The translations under genes and the position numbers were made by a program. The notes under the pieces were generated by a model, which had not been told where the DNA came from, did not search any database, and worked only from the letters and a program-made list of their open reading frames with translations. From Hyphomicrobiales bacterium (GTDB lineage Bacteria; Pseudomonadota; Alphaproteobacteria; Rhizobiales; Rhizobiaceae), in NCBI GenBank assembly GCA_900473185.1, contig UCKU01000027.1, positions 1-64,000 of the forward strand: a stretch of DNA of 64,000 nt. The letters run 5' to 3'. This document shows positions 17,000 to 25,603 of the stretch, one piece after another. How positions within the stretch are numbered: position 1 is the stretch's first letter; every line of letters begins with the position of its first letter.

Positions 17000-18973
17000 A
17001 TGACGGACCGCCAGAAAAGCAGACCGCGCCCCAATCCGCGGCGTGCATTTGCGCCGAGCTACGGCACCATTCTCGAAGAAGGCGTTCGTCGCCGTACCGT
17101 TCTCAAAGGCTTCATCGCAGCCATGGGCGCGGCCGCTTTTGCGCCGGCGCTCGAAGCAACGAAGGCAGAAGCTGCCGAGTCGACCCTTACTTTCCCCGAA
17201 CTGAAGCGCGTGCGCGACACCGCCGACCACTGGCCTGAAGGTTACGAGCGCCAGATCCTCGTTCGCTGGGGTGACGCTCTCTTTACCGACAGCCCGGAAT
17301 TCGATGTCGCCAAGCTCAACGGCAAGGCTGCCGAACGCCAATTCGGCTACAATAACGACTTCACGCAGTTCCTGCCACTTCCCTGGGGCGAGAAGAGCTC
17401 GGACCACGGTCTGATGGTCGTCAGCCATGAATATGCGACGCCTTTCCTTATGTTCCCGGGCCTGACGGCGGATGATTACCGCGAGAAGATGACCGAGGAT
17501 CAGATCCGCGCCGTCATGGCCGCTGTTGGCGTTTCGGTCTTCGAGGTGCGCAAGGACGGCAATCAGTGGCAGGTGGTCAAGGACGGCAAGTATAACCGCC
17601 GCATCCACATGAGCACGGAGATCGGCATTTCCGGCCCGGCTGCCGGCGATGACCGCCTCAAGACCAAGGCCGATCCGACCGGCACCGTCGTCTACGGCAC
17701 GATCTCGAACTGCAATGGCGGCATCACACCCTGGGGCACGATGCTGTCAGGCGAAGAAGGCGCCATGGATGTCTTTGCCGGTGATTATACCAAGCTGCCG
17801 AACCAGGAACTGGCCGAGCGCCAGGGCTGGGACGAGGATGAGAACGACATCTATTCCGTCAGCCGCGTCGAGCCGCGCTTCAAGTTCGAGGAAGAGCCGA
17901 ACGAGTGGATGCGTTTCGACTGGGTTGTCGAAATCGATCCGTTCGATCCGACGGCAAAGCCGGTCAAGCGCACCTCGCTCGGCCGCATGACGCATGAAGG
18001 CGCGCAATGTTGCGTCGCGCCTGACGGCCGCGTCGTGGTCTTCATGGGCGATGACGACGATTTCGAATATATCTATCGCTTCGTCACCCGCGATCCGTGG
18101 CATCCCAATGATCGTGCCGCCAACAAGGATCTGCTCGACCACGGCACACTGTCGGTCGCCAAGTTCGAAAGCGACGGCACGATGCGCTGGATTCCGCTGA
18201 TTGCCGGCGAAGGTCCGCTGACAGCGGAGGCCGGCTTCAAGACGCAGTCAGACGTGGTTCTCGCCACCCGCGCTGCCGCCGACCTCGTTGGTGCGACGCC
18301 GATGGACGGGCCGGAAGGCTTCATCCCGCATCTCGGCACCGGCAAGCTCTATGTGGCCATGACCGAAAACGAGGATCGCCTGCCGAAGGGCCAGGGGGAC
18401 GACGAGAAGGAACAGGTCAACGTTGCCAATCCACGCGGCCCCAACCCGCATGGGCATCTGCTGGAGCTGGTAACACCAGGCGGTCCGGATAAGCCGGACT
18501 ACGCAGCCGAAAGTTTCAAGTGGGACGTTTTCGTACTCTGCGGCGATCCGGCCAAGCCCGAGGACCAGGCGATGTTCCACCCGGCGACCACCTCGGCCGG
18601 CTGGTTCACCGACCCCGACAACCTTGCTGTCGATCCGGCAGGCCGCCTTTGGGTGACCACCGACGGTCCGCCGCCGGAAGGTATCGCCGATTCCGTCTAT
18701 GTGATGGATACGGAGGGTCCGGGCCGCGCGCTGCCGAAGCTCATCTATATCGCGCCTGTCGGTTCGGAAACCTGCTCGCCGACCTTCACCTCTGATGGTT
18801 CCAGCGTCTTCCTCTCGGTCCAGCATCCGGGCGAATTGCGCATGGCCGACAACGAGGATGCGACCTCAATGGAAGATGCCGGCACCAACTGGCCGGACTT
18901 CAAGCCGGGCGTACCAGCCCGTCCGTCGCTCGTCGTGCTGACACGCGGCAACAACGAAGTGGTGGGCAGCTAG
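17000..18973 (+). CDS. PhoX-family phosphatase, Tat-exported (DUF839)
   Basis: The 657-residue protein carries a twin-arginine signal: GVRRRTVLKGFIAAMGAAAF near residues 28-47, with cleavage likely after AEA. The body belongs to the PhoX/DUF839 beta-propeller family of calcium- and iron-dependent alkaline phosphatases, with blocks LMVVSHEYATP, NCNGGITPWGTMLSGEEG and WFTDPDNLAVDPAGRLWVTTDG. GGAGG lies 5-9 bases before the ATG, which excludes the much longer upstream open frame. I see no Pho box upstream, so phosphate control is not evident. A mosaic repeat and a hairpin follow the gene. Many family members are uncharacterised, so phosphatase activity is inferred. Confidence 0.83.
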   Translation: MTDRQKSRPRPNPRRAFAPSYGTILEEGVRRRTVLKGFIAAMGAAAFAPALEATKAEAAESTLTFPELKRVRDTADHWPEGYERQILVRWGDALFTDSPEFDVAKLNGKAAERQFGYNNDFTQFLPLPWGEKSSDHGLMVVSHEYATPFLMFPGLTADDYREKMTEDQIRAVMAAVGVSVFEVRKDGNQWQVVKDGKYNRRIHMSTEIGISGPAAGDDRLKTKADPTGTVVYGTISNCNGGITPWGTMLSGEEGAMDVFAGDYTKLPNQELAERQGWDEDENDIYSVSRVEPRFKFEEEPNEWMRFDWVVEIDPFDPTAKPVKRTSLGRMTHEGAQCCVAPDGRVVVFMGDDDDFEYIYRFVTRDPWHPNDRAANKDLLDHGTLSVAKFESDGTMRWIPLIAGEGPLTAEAGFKTQSDVVLATRAAADLVGATPMDGPEGFIPHLGTGKLYVAMTENEDRLPKGQGDDEKEQVNVANPRGPNPHGHLLELVTPGGPDKPDYAAESFKWDVFVLCGDPAKPEDQAMFHPATTSAGWFTDPDNLAVDPAGRLWVTTDGPPPEGIADSVYVMDTEGPGRALPKLIYIAPVGSETCSPTFTSDGSSVFLSVQHPGELRMADNEDATSMEDAGTNWPDFKPGVPARPSLVVLTRGNNEVVGS

Positions 18974-18985
18974 GTCCGCCCTTCC

Positions 18986-19088
18986 TGAAGCGTGGCACGA
19001 TCTTTCAGATTGGCTGCCACGCTTAGGTTCTTGTTTTCCACATATCGTCATCGCAAAGCTGCTGCACAGTTTTGCGCGACATGCTTCA
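18986..19088. repeat. RIME-like mosaic repeat, copy B
   Basis: This is a diverged copy of the 7473-7578 element, with the same two-palindrome layout: GAAGCGTGGCACGATC to GCCACGCTT, then CATCGCAAAG to TTTTGCGCGACATGCTTC. It lies directly after the PhoX-family stop codon. Confidence 0.75.
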
Positions 19089-19097
19089 AACAAACAA

Positions 19098-19125
19098 GAC
19101 CGGCAATTCTTGCGAATTGCCGGTC
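19098..19125 (-). terminator. Strong hairpin between PhoX-family gene and ArsR gene
   Basis: A 12-bp perfect stem, GACCGGCAATTC / GAATTGCCGGTC, has a 4-base loop. On the minus strand it is followed by TTGTTTGTTTG. It should end the convergent ArsR-type transcript. Confidence 0.75.
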
Positions 19126-19220
19126 TCTAAGGCTTCACGTGCTGAAAACAGCTCAAGCCGCGTCCGTGGAAACATCTCCTTTAGGACGCTGCTCAGACTG
19201 ACATCATGTCAGCGCTGATA

Positions 19221-19538
19221 TCAGGCTGCAGACCTGCTCCGGTTCTGAGCCACGTAGATATCCTCCAGCGTCGCGAGGATCTTCATGACCGGCTCGGAGT
19301 TGCTGGAATAGTAGATCGTCTGTGCATCACGACGGGTCTTGACCAGCTTCTGAGCGCGCAATTTCGACAGATGCTGGGAGAGGGCCGACTGGCTCAGGCC
19401 AACCTGGGTGGCGAGAACGCCGACAGGCACTTCTCCCTTTACCAGGCTGGTGAGGATCAGCAAACGCTTGGGGTTGGCCATGGCCGATAATAAAGCTGCC
19501 GCCACATTGGTGTGCTCGGCCAAATCAGAGGTTTCCAT
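19221..19538 (-). CDS. ArsR-family regulator, NolR-like
   Basis: The 105-residue winged-helix repressor has the recognition region VGLSQSALSQHLSKLRAQKLV followed by the wing TRRDAQTIYYSS. This block and the preceding LSAMANPKRLLIL are nearly the same as in NolR, the rhizobial regulator of nodulation and many other genes. It lacks the CxC metal-binding pattern of metal-sensing ArsR proteins. AGGAAG precedes the ATG. The upstream gap holds an inverted repeat (19585-19612) that could be an operator. Whether it is NolR itself or a paralogue cannot be decided here; it is slightly shorter at the C-terminus than I recall for NolR. Confidence 0.8.
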   Translation of the reverse strand: METSDLAEHTNVAAALLSAMANPKRLLILTSLVKGEVPVGVLATQVGLSQSALSQHLSKLRAQKLVKTRRDAQTIYYSSNSEPVMKILATLEDIYVAQNRSRSAA

Positions 19539-19584
19539 ATTTTTTCTTCCTAATGCGAAACGTACATCATCCGTACAGGCACAG

Positions 19585-19612
19585 GCCGTCAGACGGTTCT
19601 TTGACTGACGGC
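19585..19612. promoter_or_regulatory. Inverted repeat upstream of the NolR-like gene
   Basis: GCCGTCAG (19585-19592) and CTGACGGC (19605-19612) form a perfect 8-bp dyad with a 12-base spacer, 47 bases before the start codon of the ArsR-type gene. It could be an autoregulatory operator or part of a leader hairpin. No experiment is implied. Confidence 0.35.
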
Positions 19613-19653
19613 GAAAACTAGCAATTGGGCTCGAAGATTGTATATACCTAAAT

Positions 19654-20403
19654 TTAAGGTATCAGGTATGCTATTTTAGATATGTTTGAACAAATGTGAT
19701 CCAAGTCTTCAGCGGGTATGTCGAACTCGCAACGCATCAATAAGTCACCTGAAATCATATCAAAACCTGCGGAATCGACCCCACATATGCGCCAAGGACC
19801 CGCTTCAGGCGCCTTTAGCCTGGATGTCAGCGCTAACATCAAGTCCGGATGGCGCGCTACTAAATCTTGCACTGCGGCGTCAGCTTTTTCAGCGATGTCA
19901 TCATTTGCCCGGGAGTGAATCACGAGATCGCTGCCGTCCAAAATGTAAGCACGGCCGAATCCGCCATTAAGGCTGGCCGATTGCGGGATGAGGCGGAAGA
20001 AACGGAAGTCCGGGAAATCGATATAGAGTTTCGCCTTGGCGTGACGGTTGAGAAAACGAGTGCGGATGCGCGCGTGGAGAGGTGTATCCCGCTCCACTTG
20101 TTCCGCACGGCATTGGGTCGTCAGGCGGGCATAGGCGAGTGGATCGCCCTTTCCGGGCTCGCCGGTCAGGAGCGAGGCCCTGGCATCGGCAGCAAGCGCT
20201 TTCGTGTGGGTCGACAGCGCGGAAACGAGAATAACAGGCACGCCGTCTATGTCGGTGCCGAGGAGAACCCGGCTTGCGAAGGGAAAGCCGGTTTCAGGAT
20301 CGAGAACGGCGAGAGCCGCATAGCGGGCGGAGCGCAGGAGAGTGCGCGCCAGCTTGCGGGCCTCGTCGTCGGTTTCGCGGAGCGTGGAGTACGGTTCTTT
20401 CAT
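19654..20403 (-). CDS. HugZ-like FMN-binding split-barrel protein (heme utilisation family)
   Basis: The 249-residue protein has an N-terminal pyridoxamine-5-phosphate-oxidase-like split barrel (about residues 10-160, with FPFASRVLLGTDIDGVPVILVSALSTHTK) and a C-terminal DUF2470-type region (about 170-249). This layout is found in HugZ/HutZ proteins that degrade heme. The open frame runs upstream to 20583, but that part is encoded by the mosaic repeat; the ATG at 20403 gives the family start. It follows choV in the same direction but is separated by the repeat. Heme degradation is inferred from family architecture. A heme receptor gene lies in the same window at 37553. Confidence 0.75.
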   Translation of the reverse strand: MKEPYSTLRETDDEARKLARTLLRSARYAALAVLDPETGFPFASRVLLGTDIDGVPVILVSALSTHTKALAADARASLLTGEPGKGDPLAYARLTTQCRAEQVERDTPLHARIRTRFLNRHAKAKLYIDFPDFRFFRLIPQSASLNGGFGRAYILDGSDLVIHSRANDDIAEKADAAVQDLVARHPDLMLALTSRLKAPEAGPWRICGVDSAGFDMISGDLLMRCEFDIPAEDLDHICSNISKIAYLIP

Positions 20404-20441
20404 ATCCGCGTTGTCGCAACGCGGAGTGAAAGGATCAAGTC

Positions 20442-20545
20442 TAAAGCGTGTCGCGATCTCCAGGATTCGCTTGCCACGCTTTAGATTTTTGTTTTCGCAC
20501 GTCGTTACCGCAAAACCGCTGCACAGTTTTGCGCGACATGCTTTA
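20442..20545. repeat. RIME-like mosaic repeat, copy C, abutting the choV stop codon
   Basis: The same family as 7473-7578, and very similar to it from CGCACGTCGTTACCGCAAAA to GCGCGACATGCTTTA. The terminal TTTA, read on the minus strand, supplies the TAA stop codon of choV (20543-20545). The element fills most of the gap between choV and the HugZ-like gene. Confidence 0.8.
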
Positions 20546-21589
20546 TTCCTTCCGCTTGTGCCGTGTAAGGCCGGTGACGACATCCTGCGCCGAGATCGTG
20601 CCGACGATCTGGCCGTTGTCGACTACGCCGATACTGCCGGGCTGCCGGGAGAGGGCGTCGAGGATATCGACAAGCGGTGTCGTGGGGCGCGCAGTAGCGC
20701 TGACCGACATGCCGATTGCCGCATCGCCAAGTCCGGGCTGCATGATGTCGGAGGCCATCAGCATGTTGATCGGGTTCATGTTCTGCACGAAATCGGCGAC
20801 ATATTGATCGGCCGGGTTCTTGACGATTTCCTGCGGCGTTCCGCACTGGATGATGCGTCCGCCCTCCATGATCGCGATGCGATTGCCGATGCGGAAAGCC
20901 TCGTCGAGATCGTGGCTGACGAAGAGGATGGTCTTTTTCAACCGCCGCTGGAATTCCAGCAACTCGTCCTGCAGGCGTGTACGGATCAGCGGATCGAGCG
21001 CGGAGAACGGCTCGTCCATCAGCAGGATCGGCGCGCCGGTGGCGAATGCGCGGGCAAGGCCGACGCGCTGCTGCATGCCGCCGGAGAGCTCGTTGACCTT
21101 GCGGTCCGCCCATTTCGTCAGGTTGACGAGTTCGAGCTGCTCGCCGACCCGGCTCTTGCGCTCGGCTTCCCGCACGCCCGAGAGCTCAAGGCCGAAACCG
21201 ACATTCTCGGCAACGGTGCGCCAGGGCAGGAGCGCGAACTGCTGGAACACCATGGAGACCGTATGCGTGCGCAGGTCGCGCAGCGCCTTGGCGTTGCATT
21301 TGTACGGGTTTACCGGCCCCGTTGCCGTCGAAACGGCGACGTCGCCGCGTACGACCGGCGCAAGCCCATTGACGGCGCGCAGGAGCGTCGACTTGCCGGA
21401 ACCCGATAGGCCCATCAGCACGAGGATTTCGCCTTCCTCGATGGTCAGCGAGGCATTGGCGACGCCGAGAACGAGGCCGGTCTCGGCGCCGATCTCGTCG
21501 CGTGAGCGACCCTGGTCGACCATGGCGAGCCCAATTTCCGGCCGGTCGCCGAAGATGATGTTGACGTCTCTGAAACTGACCGCGGTCAT
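20543..21589 (-). CDS. choV: Choline ABC transporter ATP-binding protein
   Basis: The 348-residue ATPase of the glycine betaine/choline (OTCN) class has Walker A GLSGSGKST, signature ELSGGMQQRVGLARA and Walker B ILLMDEPFSALDPL. A C-terminal segment from about residue 285 resembles a single degenerate CBS unit (GSIGVVDNGQIVGTISAQDVV). A start overlapping the choW stop by 4 bases indicates translational coupling. It energises the ChoW permease for choline import, which feeds the glycine betaine pathway. The stop codon coincides with the end of a mosaic repeat. Confidence 0.9.
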   Translation of the reverse strand: MTAVSFRDVNIIFGDRPEIGLAMVDQGRSRDEIGAETGLVLGVANASLTIEEGEILVLMGLSGSGKSTLLRAVNGLAPVVRGDVAVSTATGPVNPYKCNAKALRDLRTHTVSMVFQQFALLPWRTVAENVGFGLELSGVREAERKSRVGEQLELVNLTKWADRKVNELSGGMQQRVGLARAFATGAPILLMDEPFSALDPLIRTRLQDELLEFQRRLKKTILFVSHDLDEAFRIGNRIAIMEGGRIIQCGTPQEIVKNPADQYVADFVQNMNPINMLMASDIMQPGLGDAAIGMSVSATARPTTPLVDILDALSRQPGSIGVVDNGQIVGTISAQDVVTGLTRHKRKE

Positions 21590-22431
21590 GCGCCGTCTCC
21601 TTCGCCTGCGGTGCGGAACATGCGGTCCAGAATGATTGCCAGGATAACGATACAGAAACCGGCCTCAAAACCCTTGGCGATGTTGACGGTGTTCAAGGCA
21701 CGCACGACCGGTACGCCGAGACCGGGAGCGCCAACGAGGGCGGCGATCACGACCATCGAGAGGGAGAGCATGATGGTCTGTGTCAGGCCGGCCATGATCT
21801 GCGGCGTTGCAAAGGGCAGCTCGACCTTGCGCAGAACCTGGATCGGCGTCGCGCCGAAGGCGACGGCGGCTTCGACGAGGGAAGGGGGTGTCGAGATGAT
21901 GCCGAGACGGGTAAGGCGGATGGGGGCGGGGATGGCGAAGATGACGGTTGCGATCAGGCCCGGCACCATGCCGAGGCCGAAAAGGATAAGTGCTGGAATC
22001 AGATAGACGAAGGTCGGAATGGTCTGCATGAGGTCCAGAACGGGCCGCATCGCGGCATAGATCCAGGCGCGGCGGGCAGCCGCAATGCCGAGCGGAATGC
22101 CGATCACCATGCTGACGAAGGTCGCGGCGAGTACGAGCGCCAGCGTTTCCGTCGTCTCCTTCCAATAGCCCTGGTTCATGATGAGCAGCAGCCCAAGACA
22201 GGTGAATACCGCCACTGTAATCGACCGGCGCAGCCACCAGGCGAGGAGGCTGATGGCAAGGACGGCAATCAGCGGATTGGGTGTCTGCAGCACGAAAAGC
22301 AAGGCATTAATGACGTGCGACAACAGGGCGGAGAGTTGGTTGAAAAACCATTCGCCGTTCGATGTCAGCCAATCGACAAAGGACTTGGCCCAGGGGCCAA
22401 TGGGAATTTTAGCGTCGGTGATCCAATTCAC
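21586..22431 (-). CDS. choW: Choline ABC transporter permease
   Basis: The 281-residue permease of the ProW/OpuAB class has about six membrane helices. The binding-protein-dependent transport domain covers the region from ATFVSMVIGIPLGIAAARR to the C-terminus. The coupling-loop pattern EAAVAFGATPIQVLRKVELPFA is clear. It lies between choX and choV in a three-gene operon and overlaps choV by 4 bases. A hairpin with a T-rich tail sits between choX and choW and may set the ratio of binding protein to permease. Confidence 0.9.
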   Translation of the reverse strand: MNWITDAKIPIGPWAKSFVDWLTSNGEWFFNQLSALLSHVINALLFVLQTPNPLIAVLAISLLAWWLRRSITVAVFTCLGLLLIMNQGYWKETTETLALVLAATFVSMVIGIPLGIAAARRAWIYAAMRPVLDLMQTIPTFVYLIPALILFGLGMVPGLIATVIFAIPAPIRLTRLGIISTPPSLVEAAVAFGATPIQVLRKVELPFATPQIMAGLTQTIMLSLSMVVIAALVGAPGLGVPVVRALNTVNIAKGFEAGFCIVILAIILDRMFRTAGEGDGA

Positions 22432-22479
22432 GAGGCGCGCCTGTCTTTTGAGAACGAAGATCGGGATGAAAACGAAAAC

Positions 22480-22499
22480 GGGGCGGCAGATCCGCCCCG
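22480..22499 (-). terminator. Intercistronic hairpin between choX and choW
   Basis: CGGGGCGG and CCGCCCCG form an 8-bp perfect stem with a 4-base loop. On the minus strand it is followed by TTTTCGTTTTC. Placed right after choX, it could act as a partial terminator or an mRNA-stabilising 3' structure, allowing more ChoX than ChoWV. Confidence 0.7.
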
Positions 22500-22508
22500 G
22501 TCATTTCA

Positions 22509-23465
22509 TCAGAGGCCGAGGCCAGATTTGACGGCTGTGAGGCCATCGCTGCTGCCGTCACGCGTCTTGACACCGGCAAGCCAGGGTTCGACGGTGGACG
22601 GATTGGCCTTCAGCCATTCGCCCGCTGCCTTTTCCGGTTCCTCGCCGTCGTTCAGGATCTTGTTCATGATCTCGTTCTCCATCTTCAGGGAGAACTTCAG
22701 ATTCTTGACCAACGTCCCGACGTTCGGGCACTCACCGAGATAGCCGGCACGCACGTTGGTATAGACTTCGGCGCCGCCGAAATTCGGCCCGAAGGTGTCA
22801 TCGCCACCCGACAGATAGGTCATCTTGAAGTTGGTGTTCATCGGGTGCGGTTCCCAGCCGAGGAAGACGATGGGTTTGCCATCCTTCTCGGCGCGGGCGA
22901 CCTGCGCCAGCATGCCCTGCTCGGAGGATTCGACCAGTTCCATCTCCTTCATGCCGAAGGTGTTCTTGTCGATCATGTCGATAACGTGGCGGTTGCCGTC
23001 ATTGCCGGGCTCGATGCCGTAGATCTTGCCGTCGAGATCGCTCTTGTGAGCAGCGATATCCTTGAAGTCCTTGATGCCGAGTTCGGCGCCCTTGGCATTG
23101 GTCGCCAGCGTGTACTTCGCGCCGACGAGGTTCGGACCGTAGGACTCGACCGACTTGTCGTCGAGATAGGGCTGGATATCTGCCTTCTGGGACTGCATCC
23201 AGTTGCCGAGGAAGACGTCGATGTCCTTGTTCTTCATCGAGGTATAGGTGACCGGCAAGGAGAGAACCTTAATGTCGGTCTCATAGCCGAGCTTTTTGAG
23301 GAGCAGGGAGGCGGTCGCCGTAGTCGACGTGACGTCCGTCCAGCCGATGTCCGAGAGATGGACGGTGGAGCAGCTTTCAGGGTCTGCGGAGAAGGCGGCG
23401 GTCGCAACGGAAAGGGCTGCGACTGCAGTTGCGGTAACGAGTTTGAATGCGCTTGTTGTTTTCAT
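22509..23465 (-). CDS. choX: Periplasmic choline-binding protein
   Basis: The 318-residue OpuAC/ProX-class binding protein has a signal peptide of about 26 residues (cleavage after AAFS-A). The aromatic box that binds the choline head group in Sinorhizobium meliloti ChoX is present: Trp42 (DIGWTD), Trp89 (LGNWMQ), Tyr118 (KYTLA) and Trp204 (FLGWEPH), each one residue lower than the Sinorhizobium numbering. GNDGN near 154-158 supplies the ligand Asn/Asp region. These matches support choline over betaine. It is the first gene of choXWV, with GGGAG before the ATG. Confidence 0.93.
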   Translation of the reverse strand: MKTTSAFKLVTATAVAALSVATAAFSADPESCSTVHLSDIGWTDVTSTTATASLLLKKLGYETDIKVLSLPVTYTSMKNKDIDVFLGNWMQSQKADIQPYLDDKSVESYGPNLVGAKYTLATNAKGAELGIKDFKDIAAHKSDLDGKIYGIEPGNDGNRHVIDMIDKNTFGMKEMELVESSEQGMLAQVARAEKDGKPIVFLGWEPHPMNTNFKMTYLSGGDDTFGPNFGGAEVYTNVRAGYLGECPNVGTLVKNLKFSLKMENEIMNKILNDGEEPEKAAGEWLKANPSTVEPWLAGVKTRDGSSDGLTAVKSGLGL

Positions 23466-23701
23466 TTTAGACTCCCAGTCTTACGTTCCCAAGCCAACCA
23501 TCAATAGACCAGTTTTACAAGCGATCTCGGCGCGTTTGCGGCGTTCCGGACTATGTGATTGCGACGCCCCGGCGTTTTTTGGGAAAGCTTGAATTTCAAG
23601 GCTTTTGGCGATTTCGCCGCCAGGATTTCCTGTGATTATCGATTTGTCGGGGCTTTTCTTTGCGTTCTCCAGCTTTCAAGAAGCCAGATAAGGAGAATCC
23701 G

Positions 23702-24304
23702 ATGGCAAAACTCTATTTCAACTACTCGACGATGAATGCCGGCAAGTCGACCATGCTGCTGCAGGCCTCCTACAATTACCAGGAGCGCGGCATGCGCACG
23801 GTTCTCTTGATCGCGGCCTTTGACGATCGGGTGGGGCGGGGCATCATCGGCTCGCGTATCGGGCTCGAAGCGGAGGGCATTCCCTTCGAAAGCGACAGCG
23901 ATCTCTATGCGCTGGTCCGGAAACTCAGCGGTGAAGGACAGGCGATCTCCTGCGTCTTCGTCGATGAAGCGCATTTCATGACGCGCGATCATATCTGGCA
24001 GCTTGCCCGCGTCGTCGACAGGCTCGGCATTCCCGTGATGGTCTACGGCCTGAGAACGGATTTCCAGGGCAAGCTCTTCCCGGCCTCGCAGGAGCTGTTG
24101 GCGATTGCCGACGAGATGCGGGAAGTGCGTACCATCTGCCATTGCGGGCGCAAGGCCACCATGGTCGTGCGGCTCGATGCCGAGGGCAAGGTGCTGCACG
24201 AAGGCGCACAGATCGATGTCGGCGGGAACGAGAAATATGTTTCATTGTGTCGCCGCCATTGGGATGATGCAATGAACGGCGAATGGATTGCCGAGCCGGT
24301 CTGA
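23702..24304 (+). CDS. tdk: Thymidine kinase
   Basis: The 200-residue type II thymidine kinase phosphorylates thymidine (and deoxyuridine) with ATP in pyrimidine salvage. The P-loop is STMNAGKST (residues 9-17). The VFVDEAHFM block holds the Mg/catalytic residues, and LRTDFQGKLFP forms the lasso region. The zinc site uses the cysteines of CHCGRKA and a later CRRHW. AAGGAG lies 6 bases before the ATG at 23702, so the longer upstream frame from 23660 is rejected. It is followed by the coiled-coil gene after 73 bases. Confidence 0.92.
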   Translation: MAKLYFNYSTMNAGKSTMLLQASYNYQERGMRTVLLIAAFDDRVGRGIIGSRIGLEAEGIPFESDSDLYALVRKLSGEGQAISCVFVDEAHFMTRDHIWQLARVVDRLGIPVMVYGLRTDFQGKLFPASQELLAIADEMREVRTICHCGRKATMVVRLDAEGKVLHEGAQIDVGGNEKYVSLCRRHWDDAMNGEWIAEPV

Positions 24305-24377
24305 ACGGATCGACGCCTGTTTTCTTTAGCGCGGCAAATGAATAATCTGGAATTCGCAGATTCCCTGGGAGTGCCCG

Positions 24378-25451
24378 GTGCGCAAAAGCCCGCCTTTCGA
24401 TAGCCAGTATGATGCTGCCCGTGACCTTGCCGAGGCCATGGCCGGCGAAGCCGATTATTGCTCCGCCTGCATCAAGGGGTTCGATGGTGACGAGTCGCGC
24501 TCATCCGACGAGATTTTCCTGGAGCAGAATGTGCGCTTCCAGGCCTTCTTAAACGACAGTGCCACGCTCGATGTGCTGTTTGCGGAACTCGTCTTCTCCC
24601 TCGACCGGCTGACGGCCAAGGTTTCGGCCGATCTCGACAGTTTTCGCGGGCTGACGCGGCGCGAAAAGATGGCCGGATGGTTTTCCCGACAGCGCATGTG
24701 GCGCATGCATAGCGCGCGGGTGCGCGAGGCGCCGGTCGTGGAACAACTACTCGATCTTCTGACGAAATCCGATCTGCTGGCGACGCTGCTTAAAGGCCAG
24801 CGGCGGTCCCTTGTCGAGCGTCACAAGAGCGCCGAATTGAGCCTCATCGACATTGTCGAGCACCGGCGGCGGCTTGTCGACAAGATCGACATCGCGCGGA
24901 TGCGTATGAAGGAGCTCAACGCCAAGGCATTAAACACGCAGGGGCGCATCGGCGTCTATGGCAACAAGGCGCACTGGGAGCAGATGGAAGCGGAGCGTCT
25001 GGCGTTAAAGGCGGAGGCCGAGCGCATTTCCGTCGAGGAACATGCGATGCGCGACGAGAGCCAGCGGCGCGAACGCTTCATCGGCATGTTCCAGGCCTTC
25101 GTCGACAGGCTGAACGGCCGTATCGCCGGCTGCAACGTTCTCATCCGAAAGCTTTCGGTCGATACCGAGGAGCGGCTCATCATCTATCAGGCACAGGTCG
25201 ATACCGATCGTCCGGGCATGAAGGTGAGGATCAAGCCGGAGCTTTTCCCTAATATCGCCGCATCCATCGCGCTTTTCGAGAAGGGCATGTTGGTGCCTCA
25301 GGATCTGGTCCAGCGAAAGAGCCGTGCAGACCAGGAATTTGCCCGGAAATTCCCTGCCTATGCCGAGGAGCCCTCGGAGGCACCACTGATCGATGTGGTG
25401 CGAAAATCTCCGGTATTCGGCCTCGGATTCCTCCGTTCGCTGCGCTCGTGA
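24378..25451 (+). CDS. Predicted coiled-coil protein of unknown function, paired with DUF2333 gene
   Basis: The 357-residue protein has a GTG start. It is rich in charged residues and heptad-like stretches, with a probable coiled coil at about residues 150-260 (HRRRLVDKIDIARMRMKEL, then a Glu/Ala/Arg-rich segment). It has no signal peptide and no clear membrane helix. Near the C-terminus a short hydrophobic VFGLGFLRSL stretch might associate with the membrane. I do not recognise a named family. It lies 152 bases upstream of a DUF2333 membrane protein in the same direction, which suggests a joint role. Confidence 0.7.
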   Translation: MRKSPPFDSQYDAARDLAEAMAGEADYCSACIKGFDGDESRSSDEIFLEQNVRFQAFLNDSATLDVLFAELVFSLDRLTAKVSADLDSFRGLTRREKMAGWFSRQRMWRMHSARVREAPVVEQLLDLLTKSDLLATLLKGQRRSLVERHKSAELSLIDIVEHRRRLVDKIDIARMRMKELNAKALNTQGRIGVYGNKAHWEQMEAERLALKAEAERISVEEHAMRDESQRRERFIGMFQAFVDRLNGRIAGCNVLIRKLSVDTEERLIIYQAQVDTDRPGMKVRIKPELFPNIAASIALFEKGMLVPQDLVQRKSRADQEFARKFPAYAEEPSEAPLIDVVRKSPVFGLGFLRSLRS

Positions 25452-25603
25452 CGGGGCGGCGAGGGAAGGCGCATCCGATCTGTCGTGTCTGGCTCGCGCA
25501 CCGTTTGTCCGAAATATCCTTGTCTGTTGTTGTACTTGGGCGATCGAGCGCATATGTGGATGGAAAGGATATCCCTGTTTTCGCCGCCTGACAGGAGACG
25601 ACG

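Noticed and set aside
20404..20583. N-terminal extension of the HugZ-like frame
   Set aside because: The extension is encoded by the mosaic repeat and part of choV; the ATG at 20403 gives the normal family start.
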